From Chitinophaga ginsengisegetis (lineage in GTDB: Bacteria; Bacteroidota; Bacteroidia; Chitinophagales; Chitinophagaceae): a stretch of 64,000 bases of DNA. Shown one piece after another: positions 1 to 9,241 of this stretch; the first letter of the stretch is position 1; the number at the start of each line of letters is the position of its first letter. Under the pieces are notes generated by a model that saw only the letters and a list, made by a program, of their open reading frames with translations, made no database searches and was not told where the DNA came from. The translations under genes were made by a program, and so were the position numbers. The stretch is taken from assembly GCF_900168065.1 (NCBI RefSeq), contig NZ_FUZZ01000002.1, forward strand, positions 868,001 through 932,000, written 5' to 3'.

Positions 1-1080
1 AACATCTGCTTCCAGTTCGCCGTTCATATAGAACTTCAGGTTTTTATCTTTGGTTACTTCACCGATCTGAACGCAGTGCAGGTCCCATTTCTCGAAGATA
101 TCCAGCACTGGTTTTTCTTCTCCTTTCTTCACTACTATCAGCATGCGTTCCTGGCTTTCGCTCAGCAGCATTTCCCATGCTTTCATATCTTTCTGGCGGG
201 TAGGTACTTTATCTAACCAGATGTTCATACCATGTTCGCCTTTCGCGCTCATTTCTGCAGTGGAGCAGGTGATACCGGCAGCGCCCATATCCTGCATACC
301 AATAATAGCATTGGTTTTGATGATTTCCAGGCAGGCTTCCAGCAGTTTCTTTTCCTGGAAAGGATCTCCTACCTGAACGGCCGGTAAATCTTCCACGCTG
401 TCTTCTGTGATATTGGCGGAAGCGAAAGAAGCGCCCCCGATACCATCTTTACCGGTAGCGGAACCAACAATGAAAACAGGATTTCCTTCACCGTATGAAG
501 TAGCGGAAACGGTTTGACCAACTTTTACGATACCTGCGCTGAACGCATTTACGAGTGGGTTGGTGCCGTAGCATTCTTCAAAATAAGTTTCACCGCCTAC
601 GGTAGGAACGCCGAAGCAGTTGCCATAGTGGCCTATACCGTGTACAATACCTTTTACCAGGTGTTGTGTTTTCTGATCATTAATATTACCGAAGCGAAGA
701 GAGTTCAGTGCGGCAATGGGACGGGCGCCCATTGTAAAGATATCGCGGTGAATACCACCAACGCCGGTAGCTGCGCCCTGGAAGGGTTCGATAGCGGAAG
801 GGTGGTTATGCGATTCTATTTTAAATACCACCGCGTAGCCATCACCTATATCTACCAGACCGGCATTTTCTTCTCCTGCTTTAACCAGGAGCCTGTCGCC
901 TTCGCGGGGCAGAGACTTCAGCCAGACGATTGAGTTTTTGTAAGAGCAGTGTTCACTCCACATTACTGAGTACATACTTAACTCGGTAAAATTGGGGGTA
1001 CGGCCTAAAATAGATTTAATTCGTTCAAACTCGTCAGCGGTAAGTCCTAGCTGTTCAGCAATTTCTACGGTGGTTTGCAT
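1..1080 (-). CDS. purL: Phosphoribosylformylglycinamidine synthase subunit PurL, N-terminal 360 residues
   Basis: This is the ATP-dependent FGAM synthase of de novo purine synthesis, which converts FGAR to FGAM in the cytoplasm with ammonia from glutamine. The translation begins MQTTVEIAEQLGLT and contains the family blocks MWSEHCSYKNS and ESHNHPSAIEPFQGAATGVG, followed by GIGHYGNCFGVPTVGGE. The lack of a long N-terminal domain points to the small PurL type, which works with separate PurS and PurQ. The gene reads leftward and its 3' part lies outside the window. The start at 1080 is the only good ATG, and a TAnnTTTG promoter lies about 40 bp upstream. Identity is very secure. Confidence 0.96.
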   Translation of the reverse strand, partial: MQTTVEIAEQLGLTADEFERIKSILGRTPNFTELSMYSVMWSEHCSYKNSIVWLKSLPREGDRLLVKAGEENAGLVDIGDGYAVVFKIESHNHPSAIEPFQGAATGVGGIHRDIFTMGARPIAALNSLRFGNINDQKTQHLVKGIVHGIGHYGNCFGVPTVGGETYFEECYGTNPLVNAFSAGIVKVGQTVSATSYGEGNPVFIVGSATGKDGIGGASFASANITEDSVEDLPAVQVGDPFQEKKLLEACLEIIKTNAIIGMQDMGAAGITCSTAEMSAKGEHGMNIWLDKVPTRQKDMKAWEMLLSESQERMLIVVKKGEEKPVLDIFEKWDLHCVQIGEVTKDKNLKFYMNGELEADV

Positions 1081-1119
1081 GTATTTAAGTATAAAAAACG
1101 AGATATTTAAAAGAAGTCG

Positions 1120-1127
1120 CAAAAGTA
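1120..1127 (-). promoter_or_regulatory. Promoter -7 element upstream of purL
   Basis: TACTTTTG on the minus strand matches the Bacteroidota consensus TAnnTTTG. It would start a transcript near 1113, about 33 nt before the purL ATG. No perfect TTTG is seen at -33. Confidence 0.5.
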
Positions 1128-1370
1128 CATGATTTTCCTTCAAATGCCAAGAGTACCCTGTGGTGGCTTTTCTGCTGTTTTTTTGCAGCCCGCTATCATA
1201 TTATTTATTTTTAAATTCATCAGATTCAAAGTCCATCCGCTCCAAATATTTAATGAAATGATAAAAAAACACCCCTTTTAAAGCCCTAAATGTAATTTTT
1301 CAATTAAAATGAACAATTTATTTGCATTTATAGCTATGGATGCGTTCTTTTGTATAAAATAATTTACAGC

Positions 1371-3560
1371 ATGCAATCGTTACGTTTCAAAGCGCTGGAA
1401 GGATTAGCTGGCGTAGACTCCACTCTCACCGAACATGACGGTAAAATTACCGATGTATTTGGCAGCAATGTTTTCTCTGGTAAAGTTGTTCGGGAATATC
1501 TGAGCGATGAGGCTTATAAGAGCCTGATGAACTCTGTTAAAAATGGCACCAAGCTGGAACGTAAGATGTCCGAGCAGATCGCTTCAGGCATGAAAGCATG
1601 GGCGATGAAAAAAGGTGTGACTCACTACACACACTGGTTTCAGCCATTGACCGGCACTACCGCAGAAAAACATGATTCATTTTTCACTTTGAAAGGTGAT
1701 GGCACTGCACTGGAAACCTTTGATGGTGATGCACTGGTACAACAGGAACCAGATGCTTCCAGTTTCCCTAACGGTGGTTTGAGAGCTACCTTCGAAGCCC
1801 GCGGCTACACTGCCTGGGATCCTTCCTCTCCTGCATTCATCCTTGAGCAGGGTTATGGTAAAACACTCTGCATACCTACTATCTTTGTTGCCTACACCGG
1901 CGAATCCCTGGATTACAAAGCACCACTGCTGAAAGCACTGGCTGCAATGGACAAAGCTGCAGTAGACGTATGTAACTATTTCGATAAGAACGTTACTAAA
2001 GTAACCGGTACCCTGGGTTGGGAACAGGAATACTTCCTGGTAGACGAAACTATGGCTAACGCCCGTCCTGATCTGATCATGACCGGTCGTACCGTTGTTG
2101 GTCACGCTCCTTCCAAAGGTCAGCAGCTGGAAGATCACTACTTCGGTGCTATCCCTGAGCGTGCTTACGCTTACATGCGTGATTTCGAAGTAGAATCCTA
2201 CAAACTGGGTATTCCTTTAAGAACCCGTCATAATGAAGTTGCTCCTTCACAGTTCGAGTGCGCTCCTATATTTGAAGAAGTAAACATCGCAGTGGATCAC
2301 AACTCCCTGCTGATGGATGTAATGAATAAAGTGGCAAAACGTCACAAACTGAAAGTGTTACTGCACGAGAAACCTTTTGCAGGCATTAACGGTTCCGGTA
2401 AACACAACAACTGGAGCATGTCCACCGATACCGGTGTAAACCTGCTGGCTCCCGGTAAAACACCGAAGACCAACCTGATGTTTCTCACTTTCTTTGTGAA
2501 CACCATTAAAGCGGTGCATGACTATGCTGACCTGATGAGAGCTGCGATTGCTTCTCCAAGCAACGACTTCCGTCTGGGCGCTAACGAAGCACCTCCTGCT
2601 ATCATTTCCGTATTTACCGGTAAATACCTGTTTGATGTACTGCAGGAAGTTAAAAACCGCGTAAACAACAAGTTCGACGAACAGGACGAAGCTATCCTGA
2701 AACTGGATCTGCACCGTCATATTCCTGAACTGTTGCTGGATAACACCGATCGTAACCGTACTTCTCCTTTTGCTTTCACCGGCAACAAGTTTGAATTCCG
2801 CGCGGTAGGTTCCTCTGCTAACTGTGCTTCTGCAATGACCGTTCTGAATACTATCATGGCTAAAACCCTGGTTGACTTCAAAGCGGAAGTAGATTCACTG
2901 ATCGAAAAAGGCGAGAAAAAAGAGATTGCGATCATGCAAACTCTTCGTAAATATATTGTAGATTCGGAAAAAATACTGTTCGAAGGCGACGGATACAGCG
3001 AAGAATGGGAGAAAGAAGCTGAAAGAAGAGGTTTACCAAATGTAAAAACCACTCCTAAAGCTTTGGATGCAATGATCACTCCTAAAGCAACCAAACTTTA
3101 TGCTGAAACCGGCGTTTACAACGAAAAAGAACTGCACGCACGCCACGAAATTCTGCTGGAAGATTATGTGAAGAAAGTGCAGATCGAAGCCCGCGTAATC
3201 GGCGATCTCGCTACCAACACCATCCTCCCGTCTGCTATCAGCTACCTGAACGACCTGGTAACTAATATCAACGGCCTGAAAGGAATTGGCCTGGGCGACG
3301 AATCAGTAAAAGCTCAAAAACAAATTGCTGCTAAAATAGCTGAACATATTAATGTTATTAGTGAAAATGTACAGGCTATGATCGAGGCGCGTAAGGTAAC
3401 TAACAAGCTTACCGACAGCCGTCAGAAAGCGATTGACTACTGTGAAAAGATTAAGCCGTACTTTGATGTTATCCGCTACCACTCCGACAAACTGGAGTTC
3501 CTGGTGGACGACAAAAAATGGGCGCTGCCTAAATACAGAGAGCTGCTTTTCTTGCGATAA
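1371..3560 (+). CDS. glnN: Type III glutamine synthetase
   Basis: This enzyme makes glutamine from glutamate, ammonia and ATP. At 729 residues it has the length of the GSIII family found in Bacteroidota, far larger than GSI (about 450-470). Visible blocks include GTLGWEQEYFLVD, RHNEVAPSQFECAPIFEE and INGSGKHNNWSMSTDTG, which carry the glutamate and metal-binding residues, and later RNRTSPFAFTGNKFEFRAVGS. The frame is open from a TTG at 1350, but the ATG at 1371 gives the usual N-terminus MQSLRFKALE and is preferred. It stands alone and is closed by a strong terminator. No clear TAnnTTTG promoter was found; TTTATTTG near 1317 is only close to it. Confidence 0.96.
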   Translation: MQSLRFKALEGLAGVDSTLTEHDGKITDVFGSNVFSGKVVREYLSDEAYKSLMNSVKNGTKLERKMSEQIASGMKAWAMKKGVTHYTHWFQPLTGTTAEKHDSFFTLKGDGTALETFDGDALVQQEPDASSFPNGGLRATFEARGYTAWDPSSPAFILEQGYGKTLCIPTIFVAYTGESLDYKAPLLKALAAMDKAAVDVCNYFDKNVTKVTGTLGWEQEYFLVDETMANARPDLIMTGRTVVGHAPSKGQQLEDHYFGAIPERAYAYMRDFEVESYKLGIPLRTRHNEVAPSQFECAPIFEEVNIAVDHNSLLMDVMNKVAKRHKLKVLLHEKPFAGINGSGKHNNWSMSTDTGVNLLAPGKTPKTNLMFLTFFVNTIKAVHDYADLMRAAIASPSNDFRLGANEAPPAIISVFTGKYLFDVLQEVKNRVNNKFDEQDEAILKLDLHRHIPELLLDNTDRNRTSPFAFTGNKFEFRAVGSSANCASAMTVLNTIMAKTLVDFKAEVDSLIEKGEKKEIAIMQTLRKYIVDSEKILFEGDGYSEEWEKEAERRGLPNVKTTPKALDAMITPKATKLYAETGVYNEKELHARHEILLEDYVKKVQIEARVIGDLATNTILPSAISYLNDLVTNINGLKGIGLGDESVKAQKQIAAKIAEHINVISENVQAMIEARKVTNKLTDSRQKAIDYCEKIKPYFDVIRYHSDKLEFLVDDKKWALPKYRELLFLR

Positions 3561-3588
3561 AACCGTAAGATTGTTTTGGTGTATGATT

Positions 3589-3620
3589 AGCCCCGGATTT
3601 TCATCCGGGGCTTTGTTTTT
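3589..3620 (+). terminator. Intrinsic terminator after glnN
   Basis: A 10-bp perfect stem AGCCCCGGAT / ATCCGGGGCT (3589-3598 and 3603-3612) with a 4-nt loop is followed by TTGTTTTT. Confidence 0.9.
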
Positions 3621-3767
3621 GAAATATCCCCCCGTGTCAGCTTAATAACATCCGGCAGCCGGATACAACTAATTCCTTATCTTCGCTGTACCAAAATTTT
3701 TTACATCCTTCCTACTTCCAGATACACCTCAATAGCGAGTTTTTCTTAATCCAAAAAGATCCCCAAC

Positions 3768-4586
3768 ATGAAAAAGTGTTACCATCCGGCACTTGGTGCC
3801 ATCGCCTTGCTATTTACAATGCTGCTCAGCAATTGTGTAAAGCCCCCGATTATTATTCCCGGTCAGAAACATTACCAAGTTGCCCAATTAATGGGAGAGA
3901 TCCCATTCCACGGGCCGGATACCATCCGGGTCAGCTACAACTCCAAACATTATCCCATCCAGATTGCCGGTCAACACATCAGTACCGGTTATCCCCAGTA
4001 CTTATTTGGATATGACGACCAGTACAGGCTCAGGATTCTGATAGGCGCCTATTACGACGGTAATCCTGCCTACGAACTGGCGCACAAGTATGTATGTGAC
4101 TCAAAGAAAAGAGTGATTTCGGACAGCACCTTTGAATTCGGCCACTACGACAGAAATACCCTCACACTGATTGATTTCCATCTTTTATTCTCGGTCAAAA
4201 AATATGTATATGATAATCAGGACAGAATTACCCAGGTAACAGAAGAACGCCTCCCTGGCACCTCTTATACCGAAATGCGTACCACTACATTCTTTTACAA
4301 TTCGTCCGGCAACGCATATAAGATTAATTCTGTCATAAAATATTCTGACAACAGCATCTCCTCCTCTGATGTATTTCCAGTGTACGACAATAAAGTAAAC
4401 CCTCATCAGCTGCATCCGGTTTGGCAACTGATAGATATTGATTACAGCAGAAACAATGCGTTTATAGCTGATTCATACAATAATTACGGACTGCCGGTAC
4501 ATATTAGTACAGGAGCTAAACTCAGTGAAATTATGTTCCTGTTAAATTCTTTCAGTAGTCTTGAAATCGCTTATGAATATAAGTAA
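3768..4586 (+). CDS. Lipoprotein of unknown function with YD-like repeats
   Basis: This 272-residue protein has a lipoprotein signal peptide with lipobox LLSNC near residues 20-24, so it should be lipid-anchored outside the inner membrane. Aromatic segments of the form YxYDxxxRI recur (YLFGYDDQYRLRI, KYVCDSKKRVI, KYVYDNQDRITQV). These resemble the degenerate YD repeats seen in DUF4595-type Bacteroidota lipoproteins, but the family assignment is only by eye. It is a single gene converging on accC, with a shared terminator between them. No enzymatic motif is visible. Confidence 0.75.
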   Translation: MKKCYHPALGAIALLFTMLLSNCVKPPIIIPGQKHYQVAQLMGEIPFHGPDTIRVSYNSKHYPIQIAGQHISTGYPQYLFGYDDQYRLRILIGAYYDGNPAYELAHKYVCDSKKRVISDSTFEFGHYDRNTLTLIDFHLLFSVKKYVYDNQDRITQVTEERLPGTSYTEMRTTTFFYNSSGNAYKINSVIKYSDNSISSSDVFPVYDNKVNPHQLHPVWQLIDIDYSRNNAFIADSYNNYGLPVHISTGAKLSEIMFLLNSFSSLEIAYEYK

Positions 4587-4613
4587 GCCATACTTTCTGC
4601 GGATGTAAAAAGC

Positions 4614-4648
4614 ATAAAAAAAGTCCTCCTGATCAGGAGGACTTTTCA
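4614..4648. terminator. Bidirectional terminator between the lipoprotein gene and accC
   Basis: A perfect 24-bp palindrome at 4621-4644 (arm AAGTCCTCCTGA) is flanked by an A-run on the left and a T-run on the right. It can therefore end transcripts arriving from either side. Confidence 0.88.
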
Positions 4649-4668
4649 AAATAATATATCCGTTACCG

Positions 4669-6006
4669 TTATACCAGCTTAAACGTTTCTGTAAACTTCG
4701 TGGTAAAGTTACCTTTACGGAAGTTTTCATCGCGCATCAGTTGCTGGTGGAAAGGAATCGTTGTTTTTACCCCTTCAATCACAAACTCACTGAGGGCGCG
4801 TTCCATTGTGTTGATCGCTTCCTCACGGGTTTGCGCCATGGTGATAATTTTCGCCACCATAGAATCATAGTACGGCGGAATTACATAACCGGCATAGATG
4901 TGTGAATCCACTCTCACACCATGACCACCGGGAATATGCAGGGTTGTAATTTTACCCGGAGACGGACGGAAATCGTTGTAAGGATCTTCCGCATTGATAC
5001 GGCACTCGATGGCGTGCATCTGTGGCGTGTAATTTTTTCCGGAGATAGGAATACCTGCAGCAATCTTGATCTGCTCTTTTACCAGGTCGAAGTTGATCAC
5101 TTCTTCTGTAACCCCGTGTTCTACCTGGATACGTGTGTTCATTTCCATGAAGTAGAAATTGCGGTGCTTGTCTACCAGGAATTCAATGGTACCTACGCTT
5201 TCATAATTAATAGCGCTGGCGGCCCTGATAGCAGCATCTCCCATTTTCTCACGCAGTTCAGGCGTCATGAACGGAGAAGGTGATTCTTCTACCAGCTTCT
5301 GGTGACGACGCTGGATAGAGCAATCCCTTTCGCTGAGGTGACATACTTTACCGTATTGATCGCCCGCTACCTGGATTTCAATATGACGGGGTTCTTCCAC
5401 GAATTTCTCCATGTAGATACCATCATTGCTGAAGGATGCACGGGCTTCATTTTTAGCCATGTTGTAGGCTGTTTCCAGCTCACTTTCTTCCCATACCACA
5501 CGCATACCTTTACCACCGCCACCGGCAGTAGCTTTGATGATTACCGGAAGGCCCATGCTTTTAGCGATGGCTTTCGCCTCTTCCACGCTCTGGAGCAAAC
5601 CTTCAGAACCTGGAATAACCGGTACACCGGCAGCAATCATGGTTTCTTTGGCAGTCATCTTATCTCCCATTCTGCGGATCATTTCCGGAGTGGGGCCGAT
5701 AAACTTAATACCGTGTTCACCACAGATTTCAGCGAAGCGGGCATTTTCTGCCAGGAAGCCATATCCGGGGTGGATCGCATCTGCATTGGTGATTTCTGCA
5801 GCTGCCATCAGGTGAGGGATGTTCAGATAAGACTCTGAGCTTTGTGGCTTGCCTATGCATACTGCTTCATCGGCAAATTTCACATGCAGACTGTCTTTAT
5901 CCGCTGTTGAATAAACTGCCACCGTCTTAATACCCATTTCCTTACAGGTACGGATAATCCGAAGGGCAATTTCACCACGGTTGGCAATCAATATTTTTTT
6001 GAACAT
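4669..6006 (-). CDS. accC: Acetyl-CoA carboxylase, biotin carboxylase subunit
   Basis: It carboxylates biotin on AccB using ATP and bicarbonate, the first step of fatty-acid synthesis. At 445 residues it has normal length. Visible features are the N-terminal ANRGEIA (8-14), HPGYGFLAEN (79-88), the ATP-grasp glycine loop GGGGKGM (162-168) and the catalytic stretch EMNTRIQVEH. It follows accB by 113 bp in the same direction, and efp lies upstream, an arrangement efp-accB-accC common in bacteria. The accB-accC spacer holds an inverted repeat, described separately. Confidence 0.96.
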   Translation of the reverse strand: MFKKILIANRGEIALRIIRTCKEMGIKTVAVYSTADKDSLHVKFADEAVCIGKPQSSESYLNIPHLMAAAEITNADAIHPGYGFLAENARFAEICGEHGIKFIGPTPEMIRRMGDKMTAKETMIAAGVPVIPGSEGLLQSVEEAKAIAKSMGLPVIIKATAGGGGKGMRVVWEESELETAYNMAKNEARASFSNDGIYMEKFVEEPRHIEIQVAGDQYGKVCHLSERDCSIQRRHQKLVEESPSPFMTPELREKMGDAAIRAASAINYESVGTIEFLVDKHRNFYFMEMNTRIQVEHGVTEEVINFDLVKEQIKIAAGIPISGKNYTPQMHAIECRINAEDPYNDFRPSPGKITTLHIPGGHGVRVDSHIYAGYVIPPYYDSMVAKIITMAQTREEAINTMERALSEFVIEGVKTTIPFHQQLMRDENFRKGNFTTKFTETFKLV

Positions 6007-6030
6007 TGTTTTCCTTATAAGTTAATAATA

Positions 6031-6104
6031 GCTGTTAGCTTTTAGCTGTTAGCCTTTAGCGATCAGCGCACTACCATTGGTAAGTCTGAAAACTAAAGGC
6101 TAAC
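6031..6104. repeat. Inverted-repeat element in the accB-accC spacer
   Basis: The arms GTTAGCCTTTAG (6048-6059) and CTAAAGGCTAAC (6093-6104) are perfect 12-bp complements around a 33-nt loop. They are preceded by further TTAGCTGTTAGC words. The element can form a stem-loop in the accBC mRNA. A related element lies upstream of map near 29846-29904. Confidence 0.6.
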
Positions 6105-6119
6105 GGGTAAAGGCTATTA

Positions 6120-6599
6120 TTATGGTTCAACTAAAAATAAAGGTTGATCATATTCTACCGGAGAAGCGTCATCTACCAGTACTTTCACGATTTTCCCACT
6201 TACTTCACTCTCTATTTCGTTGAATAACTTCATTGCTTCGATGATGCATACCACTTTACCGGAAGTTACTTCGTCACCAACATTTACGAATGGTGCTTTA
6301 TCCGGACCGGCGCTGCGGTAGAAGGTACCAATCATGGGAGATTTGATGGTTACCAGGTTATCTGCTTTGGCAGGTGCAGCAGGTGCAGCGGCTGGTGCTG
6401 CGGTGGCCGGAGCTGCTGCAGGAGTTACAGCGGCTACTGCCTGTACGGGTGCCATAGTTGCAGGAACAGTGATTACCTGCTGAACTTCATTATCCTTCTG
6501 CTTTATTGTAATCTTAAACTTGTCCTGTTCAATGCTCAGTTCACTGATATTTGATTTGTTGATCATTTTTACCAGTTCCTGAATCTGTTTAAAGTCCAT
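6120..6599 (-). CDS. accB: Acetyl-CoA carboxylase, biotin carboxyl carrier protein
   Basis: This is the carrier subunit whose biotin moves carboxyl groups from AccC to the carboxyltransferase. Its 159 residues comprise an N-terminal helix domain, an Ala/Pro-rich linker at about 50-78, and a biotinyl domain with EAMK at 121-124, Lys124 being the biotinylated residue. Length and order fit AccB, not a fused carboxylase. It lies between efp and accC in one minus-strand unit. Confidence 0.95.
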   Translation of the reverse strand: MDFKQIQELVKMINKSNISELSIEQDKFKITIKQKDNEVQQVITVPATMAPVQAVAAVTPAAAPATAAPAAAPAAPAKADNLVTIKSPMIGTFYRSAGPDKAPFVNVGDEVTSGKVVCIIEAMKLFNEIESEVSGKIVKVLVDDASPVEYDQPLFLVEP

Positions 6600-6731
6600 G
6601 TAGACAGTTTTTGGTTTAGAAATATATAGAATATGACAAATACTATTTCACGCATTCAGGAACTTTGTTTCAGAAAGATATCTCTCAGAAACAAAATTCC
6701 TTTTCTCCGAAAACCAGTATTTCAGAAATGC

Positions 6732-7298
6732 TTATGCTTTTACTCTTTCGATGTATTCACCATTTTTGGTGTTCACACGGATCAGTTCTCCTTCGTCTAC
6801 AAACAGTGGAACCATAACAGTGGCGCCGGTTTCAACAGTAGCTGGCTTCAGGGTACGGGTAGCCGTATCACCTTTCACTCCGGGTTCAGAATAAGTTACC
6901 AGTACTACAATTTTATCAGGTAATTCAACAGCCATGTACTGATCGGTTTCTGTATTGATCTGTACACTTACTTCCTGTCCTTCTTTCAGGAACTGAGGTG
7001 CATCGATAGCTGTTTCCGGCATAGCGATCTGCTCAAATGTTTCATTGTCCATGAAGTTGTAGCCGGTATCATCTTTATATAAATACTGAAAAGGTTTCTT
7101 CTCAATACGGATCGGAAAGATAGTATCACCTGAGTTCCAGGTGTGCTCAATGGAACGGCTATTGTCAACGCCCTTCAATTTAGCCCAAACCTTTGCGGCT
7201 GCACGGGCGGTTTTGTTCTGACCAAACTCTACAACAGAATACAAGCTGTTGTCCAGCTTGATAATTAATCCTGTTCTGATATCTGCGGTGGTAGCCAT
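6732..7298 (-). CDS. efp: Elongation factor P with an arginine-type tip loop
   Basis: It relieves ribosome stalling at polyproline. The 188 residues fit the family: a KOW-like N-domain, two OB domains, and the C-terminal signature NTKNGEYIERVKA. The loop that carries the modified residue is unusual for this phylum. It reads NKTARAAA, with Arg32 where Escherichia coli EF-P has Lys34. This resembles the NKSGRNAA loop of Pseudomonas EF-P, whose Arg32 is rhamnosylated by EarP. No earP or modification gene is next to it. A TAnnTTTG promoter lies about 40 bp upstream, and accB follows 132 bp downstream. Confidence 0.95.
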   Translation of the reverse strand: MATTADIRTGLIIKLDNSLYSVVEFGQNKTARAAAKVWAKLKGVDNSRSIEHTWNSGDTIFPIRIEKKPFQYLYKDDTGYNFMDNETFEQIAMPETAIDAPQFLKEGQEVSVQINTETDQYMAVELPDKIVVLVTYSEPGVKGDTATRTLKPATVETGATVMVPLFVDEGELIRVNTKNGEYIERVKA

Positions 7299-7339
7299 AA
7301 ATAGGTTACTGATTTTAAGTTAAAAATTTATACGGATTG

Positions 7340-7347
7340 CAAAAGTA
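7340..7347 (-). promoter_or_regulatory. Promoter -7 element for efp-accB-accC
   Basis: TACTTTTG on the minus strand matches TAnnTTTG, 42 bp before the efp start. A CTTG lies at about the -33 position (7366-7369), close to TTTG. Confidence 0.55.
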
Positions 7348-7487
7348 AAAATTTTCGCATATGAACAAGCAACTAATTCCCAAAATTAGAGAGATTAGTC
7401 CCTTTTCGGCTCAATTTTCGGCTTTTTTATTCAAATAATGACATTTATCCGGTAATTTTAAACTCAAATCAAGAAACTTTTATAAGT

Positions 7488-7991
7488 ATGCGCTACGTGT
7501 TTTTCGTTATTTTAAGCTGTTTACCCGTGTTTTTGATGGCCCAAACGCCTGCTAATTCCAGCACCAAAGCACCTTATTTACAATACCCGATTATACCCGC
7601 CTTTCCGCTAAGCCTTGTTGATGGCCACACTATTACCAAAAATGACCTGAAGAAAAATGAGAAAACCATGCTCTTTGTATTCAGTGTAGATTGTGACCAC
7701 TGCAAACACCTCACCGAGGAAATGTTGAAAAATATAGACAAGTTCAAAAAAACACAGATTGTGATGGTCACTCCCTTCAGAGTGGAACAAATGAAGGAAT
7801 ATTACGACCATTATAAAATCCAGAACTATCCCAACATCATCATGGCCAGTGAACCTTCCCGGCAGATCATGTACTTTTATGACCTCCATTATTTCCCTGG
7901 CTTGTATATATATAATAAGAAACAACAGTTTGTAAAAGGTTTTGAGGGAACAGTAAAGCTCGATTCGTTGCTACTTTACCTCAACAAATAA
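7488..7991 (+). CDS. Secreted thioredoxin-like protein with a CDHC centre
   Basis: This 167-residue protein starts with a signal peptide (RYVFFVILSCLPVFLMAQ) and so is exported. A thioredoxin-fold region follows with a CxxC centre, C69-D-H-C72, inside FSVDCDHCKHL, and a downstream YPNIIMAS and FPGLYIYNK. It resembles the TlpA/ResA-like redoxins common in Bacteroidota periplasm. The CxxC sequence differs from the usual CPPC or CGPC. It probably acts in thiol reduction or oxidation of exported proteins, but its partner is unknown. It is monocistronic. Confidence 0.8.
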   Translation: MRYVFFVILSCLPVFLMAQTPANSSTKAPYLQYPIIPAFPLSLVDGHTITKNDLKKNEKTMLFVFSVDCDHCKHLTEEMLKNIDKFKKTQIVMVTPFRVEQMKEYYDHYKIQNYPNIIMASEPSRQIMYFYDLHYFPGLYIYNKKQQFVKGFEGTVKLDSLLLYLNK

Positions 7992-8040
7992 TGCTTTGTG
8001 AAAATGTAGCCGCCAGCGGATTATTGTAAGGCCGAATCAT

Positions 8041-8048
8041 TACATTTG
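8041..8048 (+). promoter_or_regulatory. Promoter -7 element for mdh
   Basis: TACATTTG is a perfect TAnnTTTG match. It predicts a start near 8055 and a 35-nt leader before mdh. Confidence 0.55.
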
Positions 8049-8089
8049 TTTAATCACATTCATTCTTCACTTTTAAAGCTAAAGACAAA

Positions 8090-9031
8090 ATGAAAGTTAC
8101 AGTAGTAGGAGCCGGGAATGTAGGCGCAACGTGTGCCAATGTACTGGCCCACAAAGATTTTCTGCAGGAGGTGGTTTTATTGGATATTAAAGAAGGAACG
8201 GCTGAAGGTAAGGCGCTGGACACATGGCAGCAGGCTCCCATTGATTATTACAGCACCAAAATTACAGGGGTAACCAACGATTACACCAAAACCGCGAACA
8301 GCGATGTAGTGGTAATCACTTCCGGGCTTCCCCGTAAACCAGGTATGAGCAGGGATGACCTGATTTCTACCAATGCCAATATTGTGAAATCGGTTACCGA
8401 AAATATTACAAAACATTCTCCGGATGCCATCATTATTATTGTAAGCAACCCGCTGGATGTAATGACCTATTGCAGCTACCTCACCGCAAAGAAAGACAGC
8501 AGCAAGGTATTTGGCATGGCAGGCATCCTGGATACTGCCCGTTACCGCGCTTTCCTGGCCGATGAAATAGGCTGCTCACCAAAAGACATCCAGGCGATCC
8601 TGATGGGTGGTCATGGCGATACAATGGTTCCTTTGCCACGTTATACCACTGTTGGCGGTATTCCCGTAACAGAACTGGTATCCAACGAAAAACTGGAAGC
8701 TATTATCCAGCGCACAAAAGTAGGTGGCGGTGAAATCGTAAACCTCCTCGGTACTTCTGCATGGTATGCTCCCGGCGCCGCAGCTGCACAGATGGTGGAA
8801 GCCATTGTAAAAGATGAAAAACGCATTTTCCCCGTTTGCGCATGGCTTACCGGCCAGTACGGACTGAAAGATATTTACCTGGGCGTACCCGTAGTATTGG
8901 GCAAAAAAGGAATCGAGAAAATCATCGAACTACAACTCAATCCTGCCGAAAAAGAATTACTGAATACCTCTGCACAACATGTAAAAGAAGTGATGGACGT
9001 ATTGGATAAAATGCAATCCGCTACTGCCTGA
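8090..9031 (+). CDS. mdh: Malate dehydrogenase, LDH-like type
   Basis: It interconverts malate and oxaloacetate with NAD in the TCA cycle. The 313 residues carry the Rossmann loop GAGNVG (7-12) with the NAD-selecting Asp32, substrate arginines in PRKPGMSR (82 and 88), the LDTAR block (Asp148, Arg151) and the catalytic His175 in GGHGDTMVPL. The Arg82 context and overall sequence favour malate over lactate. It is a single gene with its own promoter and a very strong terminator. Confidence 0.95.
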   Translation: MKVTVVGAGNVGATCANVLAHKDFLQEVVLLDIKEGTAEGKALDTWQQAPIDYYSTKITGVTNDYTKTANSDVVVITSGLPRKPGMSRDDLISTNANIVKSVTENITKHSPDAIIIIVSNPLDVMTYCSYLTAKKDSSKVFGMAGILDTARYRAFLADEIGCSPKDIQAILMGGHGDTMVPLPRYTTVGGIPVTELVSNEKLEAIIQRTKVGGGEIVNLLGTSAWYAPGAAAAQMVEAIVKDEKRIFPVCAWLTGQYGLKDIYLGVPVVLGKKGIEKIIELQLNPAEKELLNTSAQHVKEVMDVLDKMQSATA

Positions 9032-9054
9032 TCAGAATTCCACTGACTTTATTC

Positions 9055-9117
9055 TTTTAAAAAGATGTGGGGAGAAGAAAGCAATACGTCGCTTTCTTCT
9101 CCCCACATCTTTTTAAA
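9055..9117 (+). terminator. Strong terminator after mdh
   Basis: A 22-bp perfect stem (9061-9082 with 9091-9112, arm core GATGTGGGGAGAAGAAAGC) closes an 8-nt loop. It is extended by A/T pairs and ends in a T-run. Confidence 0.9.
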
Positions 9118-9241
9118 ATCTCTCCTGCTGAATATAAATCCGCATTTATTCGTAATTTTACCCCGATCCTGAAGTCGGCTAAAGCAGTCTAAATGAAGCA
9201 GTTCTAAATAGTTTCATAAAATTTGGTTTAACTCTGAATAT

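Noticed and set aside
1350..1370. Extended N-termini from TTG codons for glnN, the aminotransferase, the permease and the hydroxyacid dehydrogenase
   Set aside because: For the aminotransferase and the permease the TTG lies within the -7 element itself; for glnN and the dehydrogenase the ATG gives the family N-terminus.
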